Virus record (IMG/VR): IMGVR_UViG_3300021364_000383
Coordinates: 1 to 24,727 of that record
DNA from: a virus
DNA length: 24,727 nucleotides
Reading direction: 5' to 3' (one strand)
Shown here: in pieces, positions 14,149 to 20,421 of the stretch
Layout of the letters: each line of letters begins with the position of its first letter
Position numbering within the stretch: position 1 is the stretch's first letter
Notes under the pieces: generated by a model
Told to the model about the DNA's origin: nothing
What the model saw: only the letters and a program-made list of their open reading frames with translations
Databases searched by the model: none
Position numbers and translations under genes: made by a program

Positions 14149-14819
14149 GTAAAGTTATCCTATCTAAAAAGACCCTAGATGTCCTCAAGAACTTCTCGAC
14201 AATCAATTCCTCCATCGTATTCCGAAAGGGAAGCACAGTACGAACTATTAGCAATGCAGAGAACATTCTCGCAAAGTTTACTGGCGAAGAAGTATTTCCT
14301 TCTGACTTCGCAATTTATGATCTCAGTCAGTTTCTTAGCGGTATCTCTCTGTTTAACGATCCTCAGCTCGAGTTCACCTCTAACGATTTTGTTAGCATTC
14401 GTGGGGGGCGCACTTCTGCAAAATACTATTTTTCGGATCCTGAGATTACGCTCAAGAGTGCTCCAGAAAAGAATGTAAAATTTCCTGGTGCAGACATTCA
14501 GTTTAATCTGAGTGGTGATGATCTGGTTGCATTGCAGAAAGCATCTGCAGTTTACAGTTTGCCTGATCTTACATTTCAGTCCGAAGAAGGACTAGATACT
14601 ATCAAACTTATCCTAAGGGACAAGGAAAATGATACCAGCAATACTTACGATATCACCGTGGCGGGTTGTTGCAGTGGCACCTATTCTCTTGATCTCAAGA
14701 TTGAGAACATTCGTGTTCTTCCTGGGGACTATACTGTCAAGGTGTCCAAACACTTGATCTCTGAGTGGACTAATACCGATGTCGATCTTACTTATTACAT
14801 TGCTCTCGAACCCGCATGA
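14145..14819 (+). CDS. gp45: Sliding clamp gp45
   Basis: 224 aa (T4: 228). Trimeric processivity clamp that holds DNA polymerase on DNA and, in T4, also activates late transcription through gp55. The N terminus LSKKTLDVLKNFSTINSSI parallels T4 LSKDTTALLKNFATINSGI; AIYDLSQFLSGISLFND parallels AIYDLNGFLGILSLVND; the C-terminal LPGDYTVKVSKHLISEW parallels QPGNYKLLLWAKG. Coupled by ATGA overlaps to the DUF3310-like gene and speD. RegA in T4 represses gp45 translation; no specific operator is claimed here. Confidence 0.95.
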   Translation: MSKVILSKKTLDVLKNFSTINSSIVFRKGSTVRTISNAENILAKFTGEEVFPSDFAIYDLSQFLSGISLFNDPQLEFTSNDFVSIRGGRTSAKYYFSDPEITLKSAPEKNVKFPGADIQFNLSGDDLVALQKASAVYSLPDLTFQSEEGLDTIKLILRDKENDTSNTYDITVAGCCSGTYSLDLKIENIRVLPGDYTVKVSKHLISEWTNTDVDLTYYIALEPA

Positions 14820-15151
14820 AACACATCCTTTTCACATTGAAAGGTTGTACTAGAGATCTCCTCAACGATGAGGAGTTTGTCCGAGACATAGTTTACACTG
14901 CATCTAGGAAATGTCAGTCAACACTGTTGGCATTACATTCACACAAATTTGATCCTCAAGGTGTAACCTGTGTTGCTATGCTTGCTGAGTCTCATATCAG
15001 CATTCATACATGGCCTGAGAAAGGCATGGCGGTATGTGATATCTTCACATGCGGTGAGCATACTAAACCCAAGAAGGGTGTAGAGTATATGCAAATGATG
15101 TTTAATGCCAAAGACATCATATCTAAATCATTTAAGAGACCATTGGAATGA
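14816..15151 (+). CDS. speD: S-adenosylmethionine decarboxylase SpeD
   Basis: 111 aa, the length of the bacterial class 1B proenzyme (about 110-130 aa). It decarboxylates S-adenosylmethionine to supply aminopropyl groups for spermidine. The self-cleavage site LAESHISIHTWPE is intact: cut between E58 and S59 produces the pyruvoyl group, with H64 and C79 (in FTCGEH) as processing and catalytic residues. It is a known auxiliary metabolic gene of marine cyanomyophages. It lies between clamp and clamp loader with ATGA overlaps on both sides, so its expression is tied to DNA replication; polyamines could help DNA packing or synthesis (inference). Confidence 0.95.
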   Translation: MKHILFTLKGCTRDLLNDEEFVRDIVYTASRKCQSTLLALHSHKFDPQGVTCVAMLAESHISIHTWPEKGMAVCDIFTCGEHTKPKKGVEYMQMMFNAKDIISKSFKRPLE

Positions 15152-16092
15152 GTAAAGAATTTTTGTGGGTGGAGAAATACCGCCCAAACATTGTCGAAGA
15201 CTGTATTCTTCCTGATAGTATCAAGGAAGTCTTTCAGGGTTTCGTCAACCAGGGTGAACTCCCTAACCTGCTGTTGAGTGGCACTGCAGGTGTGGGCAAG
15301 ACCACCATCGCTAAGGCACTGTGTGAGGAGATTGGTGCCTCTTATATCGTGATCAACGGATCCGATGAGGGACGCTTCCTAGACACTGTGAGGAACCGTG
15401 TGAGGCAGTTTGCTACAACGGTCTCTCTGACCTCTGGAGCGTCTCACAAGGTCGTTATCATCGATGAGGCAGACAACACCACCAACGATGTTCAACTGTC
15501 TCTGAGGACTGCTGTTGAGGAGTTCCATAGCAACTGTCGTTTTATATTCACTTGCAACTTCATCAACAAAATCATCGAACCACTGCATTCACGATGCACG
15601 GTCGTTGACTTTCGCATCAAACCAGAGCAAGCAACAGGATTGCAAGGGCAGTTCTTCACTCGTCTGAAAACTATTCTAGATCACGAACAGATTCAGTATG
15701 AAGATAAAGTTCTCGCCAAACTTACTAAGCGTTATTATCCTGATTGGCGTCGTCTTATTAATGAGTGTCAACGCTACGCTGCTACTGGAAGTATTAATTC
15801 TGCTATCCTTGTGGATGTTGCTGACGTTAATCTGGACTCTCTTCTTAGTTCGTTGAAGAAGAAAGAGTTTACTAATGTCAAGAACTGGGTTGTTCAACAC
15901 ATGGATAACGATCCCAGTATGGTGATGCGTAAGATCTATGACAGCATTTATGGTGTCATGAAACCTGCTTCTATTCCAGAGGCAGTTCTTATCATTGCAA
16001 AGTATATGCGTGACATCCAGATCGTTCCTGATCAGGAAGTCAATATGCTTGCATGTCTAACAGAAATTATGATGAGTTGTGAATTCAAATGA
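15148..16092 (+). CDS. gp44: Clamp loader large subunit gp44
   Basis: 314 aa (T4: 319). AAA+ ATPase that, with gp62, opens and loads gp45. WVEKYRP at the N terminus is the family opening; Walker A GTAGVGKT at 45-52; Walker B VVIIDEAD at 102-109; the SRC motif with the arginine finger at 148-150. The C-terminal collar domain (about 230-314) is present. It overlaps speD and the following Sm-like gene by four bases each. In T4, gp44 and gp62 are adjacent; here gp62 is about 2.2 kb away, separated by nuclease and methylase genes, so stoichiometry must be set differently. Confidence 0.96.
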   Translation: MSKEFLWVEKYRPNIVEDCILPDSIKEVFQGFVNQGELPNLLLSGTAGVGKTTIAKALCEEIGASYIVINGSDEGRFLDTVRNRVRQFATTVSLTSGASHKVVIIDEADNTTNDVQLSLRTAVEEFHSNCRFIFTCNFINKIIEPLHSRCTVVDFRIKPEQATGLQGQFFTRLKTILDHEQIQYEDKVLAKLTKRYYPDWRRLINECQRYAATGSINSAILVDVADVNLDSLLSSLKKKEFTNVKNWVVQHMDNDPSMVMRKIYDSIYGVMKPASIPEAVLIIAKYMRDIQIVPDQEVNMLACLTEIMMSCEFK

Positions 16093-16379
16093 ACATTAAA
16101 TTGATTCGTATGTGGTCTGGTGAAGATGTCATTGCAGACCTTGTAGAACAAAAAGAAGATAGTATTGTTGTTGTCAATCCTATTGTCGCAGTTCCAACGG
16201 GACAGCAAGGACAAATTGGATTTGCACCATGGTCTCCACTTCTCAAAGCAAAAGGAGTTGAACTTGAAATTACCAACGACTATGTTGTTTATATTTCAGA
16301 AACTCAACCTGAGGTTGAAACAGAATATCAGAATATGTTTTCTGTAATTCAATCTCCAAATAAAAAATTAATCGTATAA
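16089..16379 (+). CDS. Sm-like fold small protein (family copy B)
   Basis: 96 aa, ATGA-coupled to gp44. It follows the same pattern as the genes at 5860, 19701, 20026 and 20390: first strand KLIRMWSGEDVIADL, second block IVVVNPIVAVP, aromatic FAPWSPL, then ITNDYVVYISETQPEV and a short helix EVETEYQNMF. It is the most compact copy, with no long tail. An Sm-type RNA-binding ring is the best guess from fold-like pattern; no RNA partner can be read from the sequence. Its TAA stop is embedded in a perfect late-promoter box. Confidence 0.6.
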   Translation: MNIKLIRMWSGEDVIADLVEQKEDSIVVVNPIVAVPTGQQGQIGFAPWSPLLKAKGVELEITNDYVVYISETQPEVETEYQNMFSVIQSPNKKLIV

Positions 16380-16382
16380 ATA
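16375..16382 (+). promoter_or_regulatory. T4-type late promoter, perfect box
   Basis: TATAAATA is identical to the T4 late consensus and overlaps the stop codon of the upstream gene. A start near 16388 would give a 50-base leader reaching the strong AAGGAGG ribosome-binding site (16426-16432) of the gene at 16439. It would place the 16439-19079 block, at least in part, under late control. Confidence 0.6.
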
Positions 16383-16438
16383 GAACACGACTTCACAACA
16401 GTGGAGCGAACACAAAACACACCTCAAGGAGGAAAACA

Positions 16439-16648
16439 ATGGCGATGAACCCGTATGAAATGCGCTGGGAATTTTTGCAAAAGGCGCAAGAACGATTAGA
16501 ATATCAACTTTCACATAATGTCTCTCGATGGTCCGAGTTGAAAGAAGCAGGGCAAGACCCAGGACCATATCCAGAATATCCTACAGCAGAGCAGATTCAT
16601 GCTGTGGCAGAAGAGATGCGCTCCTTCGTAGAGAATACGGGAGTATGA
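16439..16648 (+). CDS. Hypothetical protein, 69 aa
   Basis: Preceded by a near-ideal AAGGAGG at 16426-16432 and a late-promoter box, so it is probably well expressed late. The product is soluble and helical, with Trp/Tyr (NPYEMRWEFLQKAQERLEYQ reading as two helical turns), a Gly/Pro turn (GQDPGPYPEYP) and a C-terminal helix TAEQIHAVAEEMRSFVE. No family recognised. ATG 16445 is an alternative start. Confidence 0.7.
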   Translation: MAMNPYEMRWEFLQKAQERLEYQLSHNVSRWSELKEAGQDPGPYPEYPTAEQIHAVAEEMRSFVENTGV

Positions 16649-16651
16649 GAC

Positions 16652-17068
16652 ATGACAGTTTACAATTTTATTCCTGGAATCGAGTCAACCATTGTGCTCG
16701 ATAAAAAGGTTTGCGATTGTTGTGGAGTAGAACATCCACTAACACATTATCATAAGAAACCAGGCACCAGAGATGGACTCCATAACTTCTGCAAGGACTG
16801 CAGAAAGAGAGGAGGAAAGAAAGACTCTGGCATTGCCCTGAGACTTATGAAAGAAATGCGACTTACTAGACCACCTATTGGAACTCCATGTGCATGTTGT
16901 GGTGCCACAGATAGAAAACTGTGGCTCGATCATGATCATGAAACTATGGAATTCCGTGGGTGGATTTGTGGTGGTTGCAACACTGGCATTGGTCAGTTAG
17001 GTGATACAATGGAAGGACTAGAACGAGCAATGGAGTATTTGAAGCGTGACAATCCTAAAGTTCCTTGA
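16652..17068 (+). CDS. Endonuclease VII-like nuclease (HNH/His-Me finger)
   Basis: 138 aa (T4 gp49: 157). The C-terminal half carries the endonuclease VII pattern: C80-x-x-C83, LDHDHE at 92-97, FRGWICGGCN with C106-x-x-C109 and N110, then IGQLGD and a helix. T4 gp49 has LDHDHE, VRGLLCNLCN and EGQ in the same order, so catalytic and zinc residues are present. An additional pair of Cys knuckles, C21-DC-C24 and C47-KD-C50, forms a second zinc module at the N terminus. In T4 gp49 cuts Holliday and branched junctions before packaging; this copy may do that or be a free-standing homing-type relative. The dimerisation region of gp49 is not recognisable, so the role is not settled. Confidence 0.8.
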   Translation: MTVYNFIPGIESTIVLDKKVCDCCGVEHPLTHYHKKPGTRDGLHNFCKDCRKRGGKKDSGIALRLMKEMRLTRPPIGTPCACCGATDRKLWLDHDHETMEFRGWICGGCNTGIGQLGDTMEGLERAMEYLKRDNPKVP

Positions 17069-17076
17069 GAAGGAAC
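17060..17076 (+). other. Hairpin at the end of the endonuclease gene
   Basis: GTTCCTT (17060-17066), GAG, then AAGGAAC (17070-17076): seven perfect pairs with a three-base loop, covering the stop codon. No T-run follows on the + strand, so termination is unlikely; RNA processing or stability is possible. Confidence 0.35.
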
Positions 17077-17103
17077 CTAAAATTATTATGATGGAGGAAA
17101 TGC

Positions 17104-17343
17104 ATGAAAGACTTAAAGACGAACCCGCCAGGCAATGGGCATACATCAAGAGTAAAAACAACACCCGAAAATGTAAAAGAAGCACATGAAGCACTATTTC
17201 GTGCTACAATGAATCTACCTGCTGCCGCCGCCCATTGTGGCATGACGCAGAAGGAATTGAAAATGACCTTTTGGGAATACCTTAAATACAATGATCCAGA
17301 CTATGAAGTCCCTGAAAACTCCCCTCCGTTACCCAGGCGGTAA
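17104..17343 (+). CDS. Hypothetical protein, 79 aa, HTH-like
   Basis: Has a GGAGG ribosome-binding site at 17093-17097. Residues about 39-57 (LPAAAAHCGMTQKELKMTF) resemble a helix-turn-helix, with the turn at HCGMT; the N-terminal 25 residues are basic and disordered-looking. Its C-terminal 17 codons overlap the methylase gene in another frame. It could be a small DNA-binding protein, but the match is to a general pattern only. Confidence 0.55.
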   Translation: MKDLKTNPPGNGHTSRVKTTPENVKEAHEALFRATMNLPAAAAHCGMTQKELKMTFWEYLKYNDPDYEVPENSPPLPRR

Positions 17344-18136
17344 AAGTAGAGCGACAGTTAAACTCGCTCAATTTTTTCCTGATCTATCTGATTACACTGA
17401 GTTTCGCGAACCTTTTCTGGGCGGTGGTTCGGTAGCATTGTATGTCACCAAGATGTACCCACACTTGGATGTTTGGGTCAACGATCTATACGAACCACTA
17501 TCCACTTTCTGGAAATGCTTACAGGACCATGGTTATGAAATTACGCAAAAACTTGAATACCTTAAACAGAGGCACCCTAACCCCATGTCTGCCAAAGATC
17601 TCTTTATCGAGTCTAAGGAATACCTTGAACTGGATGAAGGAGAGCGTGATCCTGTACAGACAGCCGTTAGTTTTTATATTGTCAATAAGTGTTCTTTCAG
17701 TGGCCTCAGTGCAACTTCTTCTTTCTCCAAGCAAGCAAGTGATTCCAACTTCTCAATGCGTGGAATCCACAAACTGCCAGGATACTCAGAACTAATTAAA
17801 AACTGGAAAATTACTAACGGAAGTTATGAACAACTCTTTTGCGATAACAAGCAGGTCTTCACTTACCTCGACCCACCCTACGATATTGGATCTCACTTAT
17901 ACGGAAGGAAAGGTGATATGCACAAATCATTCGACCACGATGATTTTGCTGCCTGTTGTGATCGCTTTGTTGGTCCTCAACTCATATCTTATAATTCGTC
18001 TCAACTTATCAAAGAGAGATTCCAAGGGTGGACACTAGCAGAATTTGCACACACTTACACCATGCGTTCTGTGGGGACCTATAATACAGATCAAGCAAAA
18101 CGCAAAGAACTTGTCATTCTGAACTATGAAGTGTGA
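17291..18136 (+). CDS. dam: DNA adenine methylase, Dam (D12 class)
   Basis: 281 aa, usual length for Dam (about 260-280). S-adenosylmethionine-dependent N6-adenine methylase. N-terminal PLRYPGGKSR at 11-20, SAM-binding REPFLGGGS at 39-47, and catalytic DPPY at 194-197 identify the D12 class. T4 Dam targets GATC; the target here is inferred. Middle segments KCSFSGLSATSSFSKQ match the conserved NKxxFNGL-type region. ATG 17291 overlaps the previous gene by 53 bases; ATG 17303 is an alternative, and neither has a strong ribosome-binding site. It may protect phage DNA from restriction or influence packaging and repair. Confidence 0.92.
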   Translation: MIQTMKSLKTPLRYPGGKSRATVKLAQFFPDLSDYTEFREPFLGGGSVALYVTKMYPHLDVWVNDLYEPLSTFWKCLQDHGYEITQKLEYLKQRHPNPMSAKDLFIESKEYLELDEGERDPVQTAVSFYIVNKCSFSGLSATSSFSKQASDSNFSMRGIHKLPGYSELIKNWKITNGSYEQLFCDNKQVFTYLDPPYDIGSHLYGRKGDMHKSFDHDDFAACCDRFVGPQLISYNSSQLIKERFQGWTLAEFAHTYTMRSVGTYNTDQAKRKELVILNYEV

Positions 18137-18269
18137 AGTGACTCTCTATAAAGCAGGCACCGTCTTCAAAGAAGAGATGATTGCCCGTGACTATCAAGAT
18201 GCCAGGAAGGTTGCTCTCGCTCGTAATCCTGGTGCCAAAATTGTTTCTGTTACTGCTGTATTTAAATAA
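18126..18269 (+). CDS. Small hypothetical protein, 47 aa
   Basis: Starts inside the end of dam (11-base overlap) and shares one base with the gp62 start (TAATG), so it is clearly packed into the operon. A compact beta-alpha-beta layout: CEVTLYKAGTVFKEEMIA, then a helix DARKVALARNP, then a strand AKIVSVTAVFK. This short pattern recurs in cyanomyophages near gp62, as far as I recall. Function unknown. Confidence 0.65.
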   Translation: MKCEVTLYKAGTVFKEEMIARDYQDARKVALARNPGAKIVSVTAVFK

Positions 18270-18658
18270 TGTATCAACTGAAGGACTACCTTTACTCAAT
18301 CAATCAATCTAAAAGAAATATCCTTGATGGTGATACTGATGCTGAGCGAGGTTATCCTCCTTACATTATTAACAGGTGCCTCAGCTCTTTTACGGATACT
18401 ATCTTGTATGCCAATGAGATGAACAAGTATCCAGATCTTCCTAAGAAGATGCAATATGACTTTTTGCTAAATAGTGTGAAACCCAGGAAGAGATTCTCTC
18501 CTTGGGCAAGAAAAGATTCTATTGATTATCTTGACTTGGTTAAAGAGTATTATGGTTATAATGACGATAAAGCTCTACAGGCGCTCAGGATTCTCACCAA
18601 GGATCAACTAGATACTATTAAGAAAGCATTGAGCAAAGGTGGAAAACATGAGCGTTGA
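18269..18658 (+). CDS. gp62: Clamp loader small subunit gp62
   Basis: 129 aa, shorter than T4 gp62 (187). Structural partner of the gp44 ATPase in the clamp loader. The identification rests on NSVKPRKRFSPWARK (T4 AAVPRGKRYGKWAKL), the following DYLDLVKEYYGYNDDKAL (T4 EVLIIKLLAKRYQVNTNDAI), the ALRILTKDQLDTIKK end and the position just upstream of regA, which is the T4 order gp62-regA-gp43. The C terminus of T4 gp62 is missing, as in other cyanophage copies I recall. TAATG overlap with the 47-aa gene. Confidence 0.85.
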   Translation: MYQLKDYLYSINQSKRNILDGDTDAERGYPPYIINRCLSSFTDTILYANEMNKYPDLPKKMQYDFLLNSVKPRKRFSPWARKDSIDYLDLVKEYYGYNDDKALQALRILTKDQLDTIKKALSKGGKHER

Positions 18659-19079
18659 TACTGAGATCCAGTGGAAACAAACTGATATGGTGGAGGTAGT
18701 CCTTCGTGAACCCGATGACTTCCTCAAGGTGAGAGAAACGCTCACTCGTATTGGTGTTGCTTCTAGAAAAGAAAAGAAAATTTATCAGTCCTGTCACATT
18801 CTTCATAAACAGGGCAAGTATTTCATTGTACATTTTAAAGAGTTGTTTGCTCTAGATGGAAAGAGAACAAATCTTTCTTTGAATGATGTGCAGCGTCGTA
18901 ATAGAATTATTCAGTTGTTGGTAGACTGGGGTCTTGTAACTATTGATGCATTGAGTCAAGAAAAGATTGCAGACCTTGCTCCATTAAACCAAATTAAAGT
19001 TCTTTCTTTCAAAGAAAAGGGAGAATGGACACTGGAATCTAAGTATAATATTGGTCGTAAGAAAACAGCGGTCGAGTAA
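18648..19079 (+). CDS. regA: Translational repressor RegA
   Basis: 143 aa from ATG 18648; T4 RegA has 122. RegA binds AU-rich ribosome-binding regions of early mRNAs and blocks initiation, including those of gp44 and gp45 in T4. Core identity is high: EPDDFLKVRETLTRIGVA (T4 KPEDFLKVKETLTRMGIA) and YQSCHILHKQGKYFIVHFKE (T4 YQSCHILQKKGLYYIVHFKE), and the C-terminal WTLESKYNIG. The ATG is preceded by AAAGGTGG and overlaps gp62 by 11 bases; the GTG at 18639 lies within that site and is less likely. The N-terminal 13 residues extend beyond T4. Confidence 0.95.
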   Translation: MSVDTEIQWKQTDMVEVVLREPDDFLKVRETLTRIGVASRKEKKIYQSCHILHKQGKYFIVHFKELFALDGKRTNLSLNDVQRRNRIIQLLVDWGLVTIDALSQEKIADLAPLNQIKVLSFKEKGEWTLESKYNIGRKKTAVE

Positions 19080-19100
19080 ACCGTAAGTTTTAATACGGTT
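19079..19100 (+). other. Hairpin after regA
   Basis: AACCGTA (19079-19085) and TACGGTT (19094-19100) pair perfectly around an eight-base loop that begins at the regA stop. Only pyrimidine-rich sequence, not a T-run, follows, so it is at best a weak terminator. Half of an 11-base direct repeat (AAGTTTTAATA at 19085-19095 and 19112-19122) lies in its loop. Confidence 0.4.
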
Positions 19101-19128
19101 CTCTCCTATTAAAGTTTTAATATCAATC

Positions 19129-19136
19129 GTTAAATA
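19129..19136 (+). promoter_or_regulatory. Possible late promoter upstream of hsp20
   Basis: GTTAAATA matches the late box at 6 of 8 positions. A start 6-7 bases downstream would fall at about 19142, exactly where the first stem of the structured leader begins. Confidence 0.35.
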
Positions 19137-19141
19137 AGTAT

Positions 19142-19201
19142 GTGAGAGGATGAGGGGCGGTTCACCGTCCCACTCTTACGCCAGGATGCCTTCGGGGTCC
19201 T
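19142..19201 (+). ncRNA. Structured 5' leader of hsp20 (candidate regulatory RNA)
   Basis: Three stems can be drawn. P1: GTGAGAG (19142-19148) with CTCTTAC (19173-19179), one G-T pair. P2: GGGGCGG (19154-19160) with CCGTCCC (19165-19171), one G-T pair, TTCA loop. P3: AGGA (19183-19186) and CC (19189-19190) with GG (19195-19196) and TCCT (19198-19201), closed by a TTCG tetraloop. TCCT could instead pair with the hsp20 ribosome-binding site AGGA at 19224-19227, which would make an on/off switch. The 149-base gap 19080-19228 holds this element and no gene. Structure is by eye; no known RNA family is claimed. Confidence 0.5.
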
Positions 19202-19228
19202 ATCGTACACAGTCGCTTATTTAAGGAC

Positions 19229-19633
19229 ATGACTAATATTACTTGGGAAACTTATACCCCTTATTCAATTGGATTCAATGAAACATTCAGCAGACTTGAA
19301 GCTCTCGCAGGAAGTGGATCAAATTACCCACCTTACAATGTTGTCGATGGAGGTAGTGGTAGAACATTACTGGAAGTCGCTCTTGCTGGATTTTCAGGAG
19401 GAGATATTGAAGTCGAGACGGAACGAAATGTCTTGACAGTATCTGCTCGTAAAGCACCACCAGATAAGGAAAGGAAATATCAACATAAAGGAATCTCATA
19501 TAGAACATTCTCACGCAACTGGCAAATGGGAGATGATGTAGAAATTGAAGATGTGAAATTTGAAGACGGACTATTAACAATCACTCTTATCAAAAACTTA
19601 CCAGAGAAACAGAGGCGAAAGAAATGGTTCTAA
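19229..19633 (+). CDS. hsp20: Small heat-shock protein Hsp20 (alpha-crystallin type)
   Basis: 134 aa, IbpA/Hsp20 size. ATP-independent chaperone that holds unfolding proteins. The alpha-crystallin domain spans about 35-125: YPPYNVV, the LLEVALAGFSGGDIEVETERNVLTV-type strand block (key words EVALAGF, LTVSARK), YQHKGISYRTFSRNWQ, and the C-terminal EDGLLTITLIK motif typical of the family. The tail ends EKQRRKKWF rather than the common I-x-I motif, which may affect oligomer size. A ribosome-binding site AAGGA is at 19223-19227. It is a known conserved gene in cyanomyophages, sitting between regA and gp43; the structured leader suggests regulated expression. Confidence 0.95.
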   Translation: MTNITWETYTPYSIGFNETFSRLEALAGSGSNYPPYNVVDGGSGRTLLEVALAGFSGGDIEVETERNVLTVSARKAPPDKERKYQHKGISYRTFSRNWQMGDDVEIEDVKFEDGLLTITLIKNLPEKQRRKKWF

Positions 19634-19644
19634 ATAAAATTGAA

Positions 19645-19668
19645 GGGGACTTGACGGTCCCCTTTTTT
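19645..19668 (+). terminator. Rho-independent terminator after hsp20
   Basis: GGGGAC (19645-19650) pairs with GTCCCC (19657-19662) around a six-base loop, followed by six T residues (19663-19668). It closes the hsp20 transcript. The remaining gap to 19700 is A-rich, with CATAAAAC at 19684-19691, but it shows no convincing promoter. Confidence 0.92.
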
Positions 19669-19700
19669 GATGGTAAACTAAAGCATAAAACAATATCACC

Positions 19701-20075
19701 ATGGCAGTATCGATTGTTACTCTGAAAACAGGTGACCGCATTATTACTGAACTAAAAGAAATCTTTGATTCTGAAACAGAAGAAAAGAAAGGTATTTGTC
19801 TTCTTATGGAGGATCCATATATTCTCAACTTAGATGGTACTCAACCACAGTATCTCACTGAGCAATATGGTGCAGAATATCAAATTAGATTTAGTAAGTG
19901 GAATCCGTTTTCTCCAGACGCAGCATTTAAAATTCCATATGATTGTGTAATGACAATCAGCACACCAGAACCAGGACTGGCAGATGCCTGGCAACAAAAA
20001 ATTGATCAAAAGAAGGAACTAGAAAATGACACAGACACCACAAGTACCACAAGAGACTCTGAAGACGAATCATAA
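19701..20075 (+). CDS. Sm-like fold small protein (family copy C)
   Basis: 124 aa. First of three tandem copies of the family: first strand SIVTLKTGDRIITEL, second block ICLLMEDPYIL, aromatic FSKWNPFSP, then YDCVMTISTPEPGL and a helix ADAWQQKIDQKK. The last 20 residues are Asp/Ser/Thr-rich and probably disordered. The FSKW.PFSP segment is almost identical in copy D (TRWCPFSP), tying the two closest. It follows the hsp20 terminator; its promoter is not obvious and no Shine-Dalgarno sequence is seen before ATG 19701. RNA binding is inferred. Confidence 0.6.
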   Translation: MAVSIVTLKTGDRIITELKEIFDSETEEKKGICLLMEDPYILNLDGTQPQYLTEQYGAEYQIRFSKWNPFSPDAAFKIPYDCVMTISTPEPGLADAWQQKIDQKKELENDTDTTSTTRDSEDES

Positions 20076-20421
20076 TATTCGTGTTGTTACTCTCGTAACG
20101 GGAGAAAAAGTTCTTTGCCTTTTTGGTGAAGTAAGGCAAGAGGGAGAAGTTGTTGGTTATCGTTTAATCTATCCATTTGTTCTTACACTTGGTGCAGTTA
20201 ACGAAGACGGTAGTATGCCGATTAACTATACTCGCTGGTGTCCTTTCTCTCCAGTAGAAGAACATAAAGTTGGTGGTACTCACATCATGAGTGTGGTATT
20301 CCCAGACAACCAAATTCTCGATAACTTTGTTGGAAAGTTGAAAGAGAACGGATTTACTGACGAACAACTATTCTTTGAAGAGGGGACTGATGGAAGCGAA
20401 TCTTCTGCGACTGGGGAATGA
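20026..20421 (+). CDS. Sm-like fold small protein (family copy D)
   Basis: 131 aa, overlapping copy C by 50 bases in another frame, so the two are surely co-transcribed. Pattern: a short tail (about 16 residues), then NIRVVTLVTGEKVLCLF, RLIYPFVLTL, YTRWCPFSP, HIMSVVFPDNQILDNFVGKL, then an acidic C-terminal tail. The TGEK and WCPFSP segments line up with copies A-C. It ends within the start of copy E. Function as in the family: probably an Sm-type, perhaps RNA-binding, subunit. Confidence 0.6.
   Translation: MTQTPQVPQETLKTNHNIRVVTLVTGEKVLCLFGEVRQEGEVVGYRLIYPFVLTLGAVNEDGSMPINYTRWCPFSPVEEHKVGGTHIMSVVFPDNQILDNFVGKLKENGFTDEQLFFEEGTDGSESSATGE

Noticed and set aside
19142-19201. Possible tRNA, because of GGTTCAC and strong stems
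   Set aside because: The stems do not give a cloverleaf: no seven-base T loop, no acceptor stem, no CCA and no anticodon arm.
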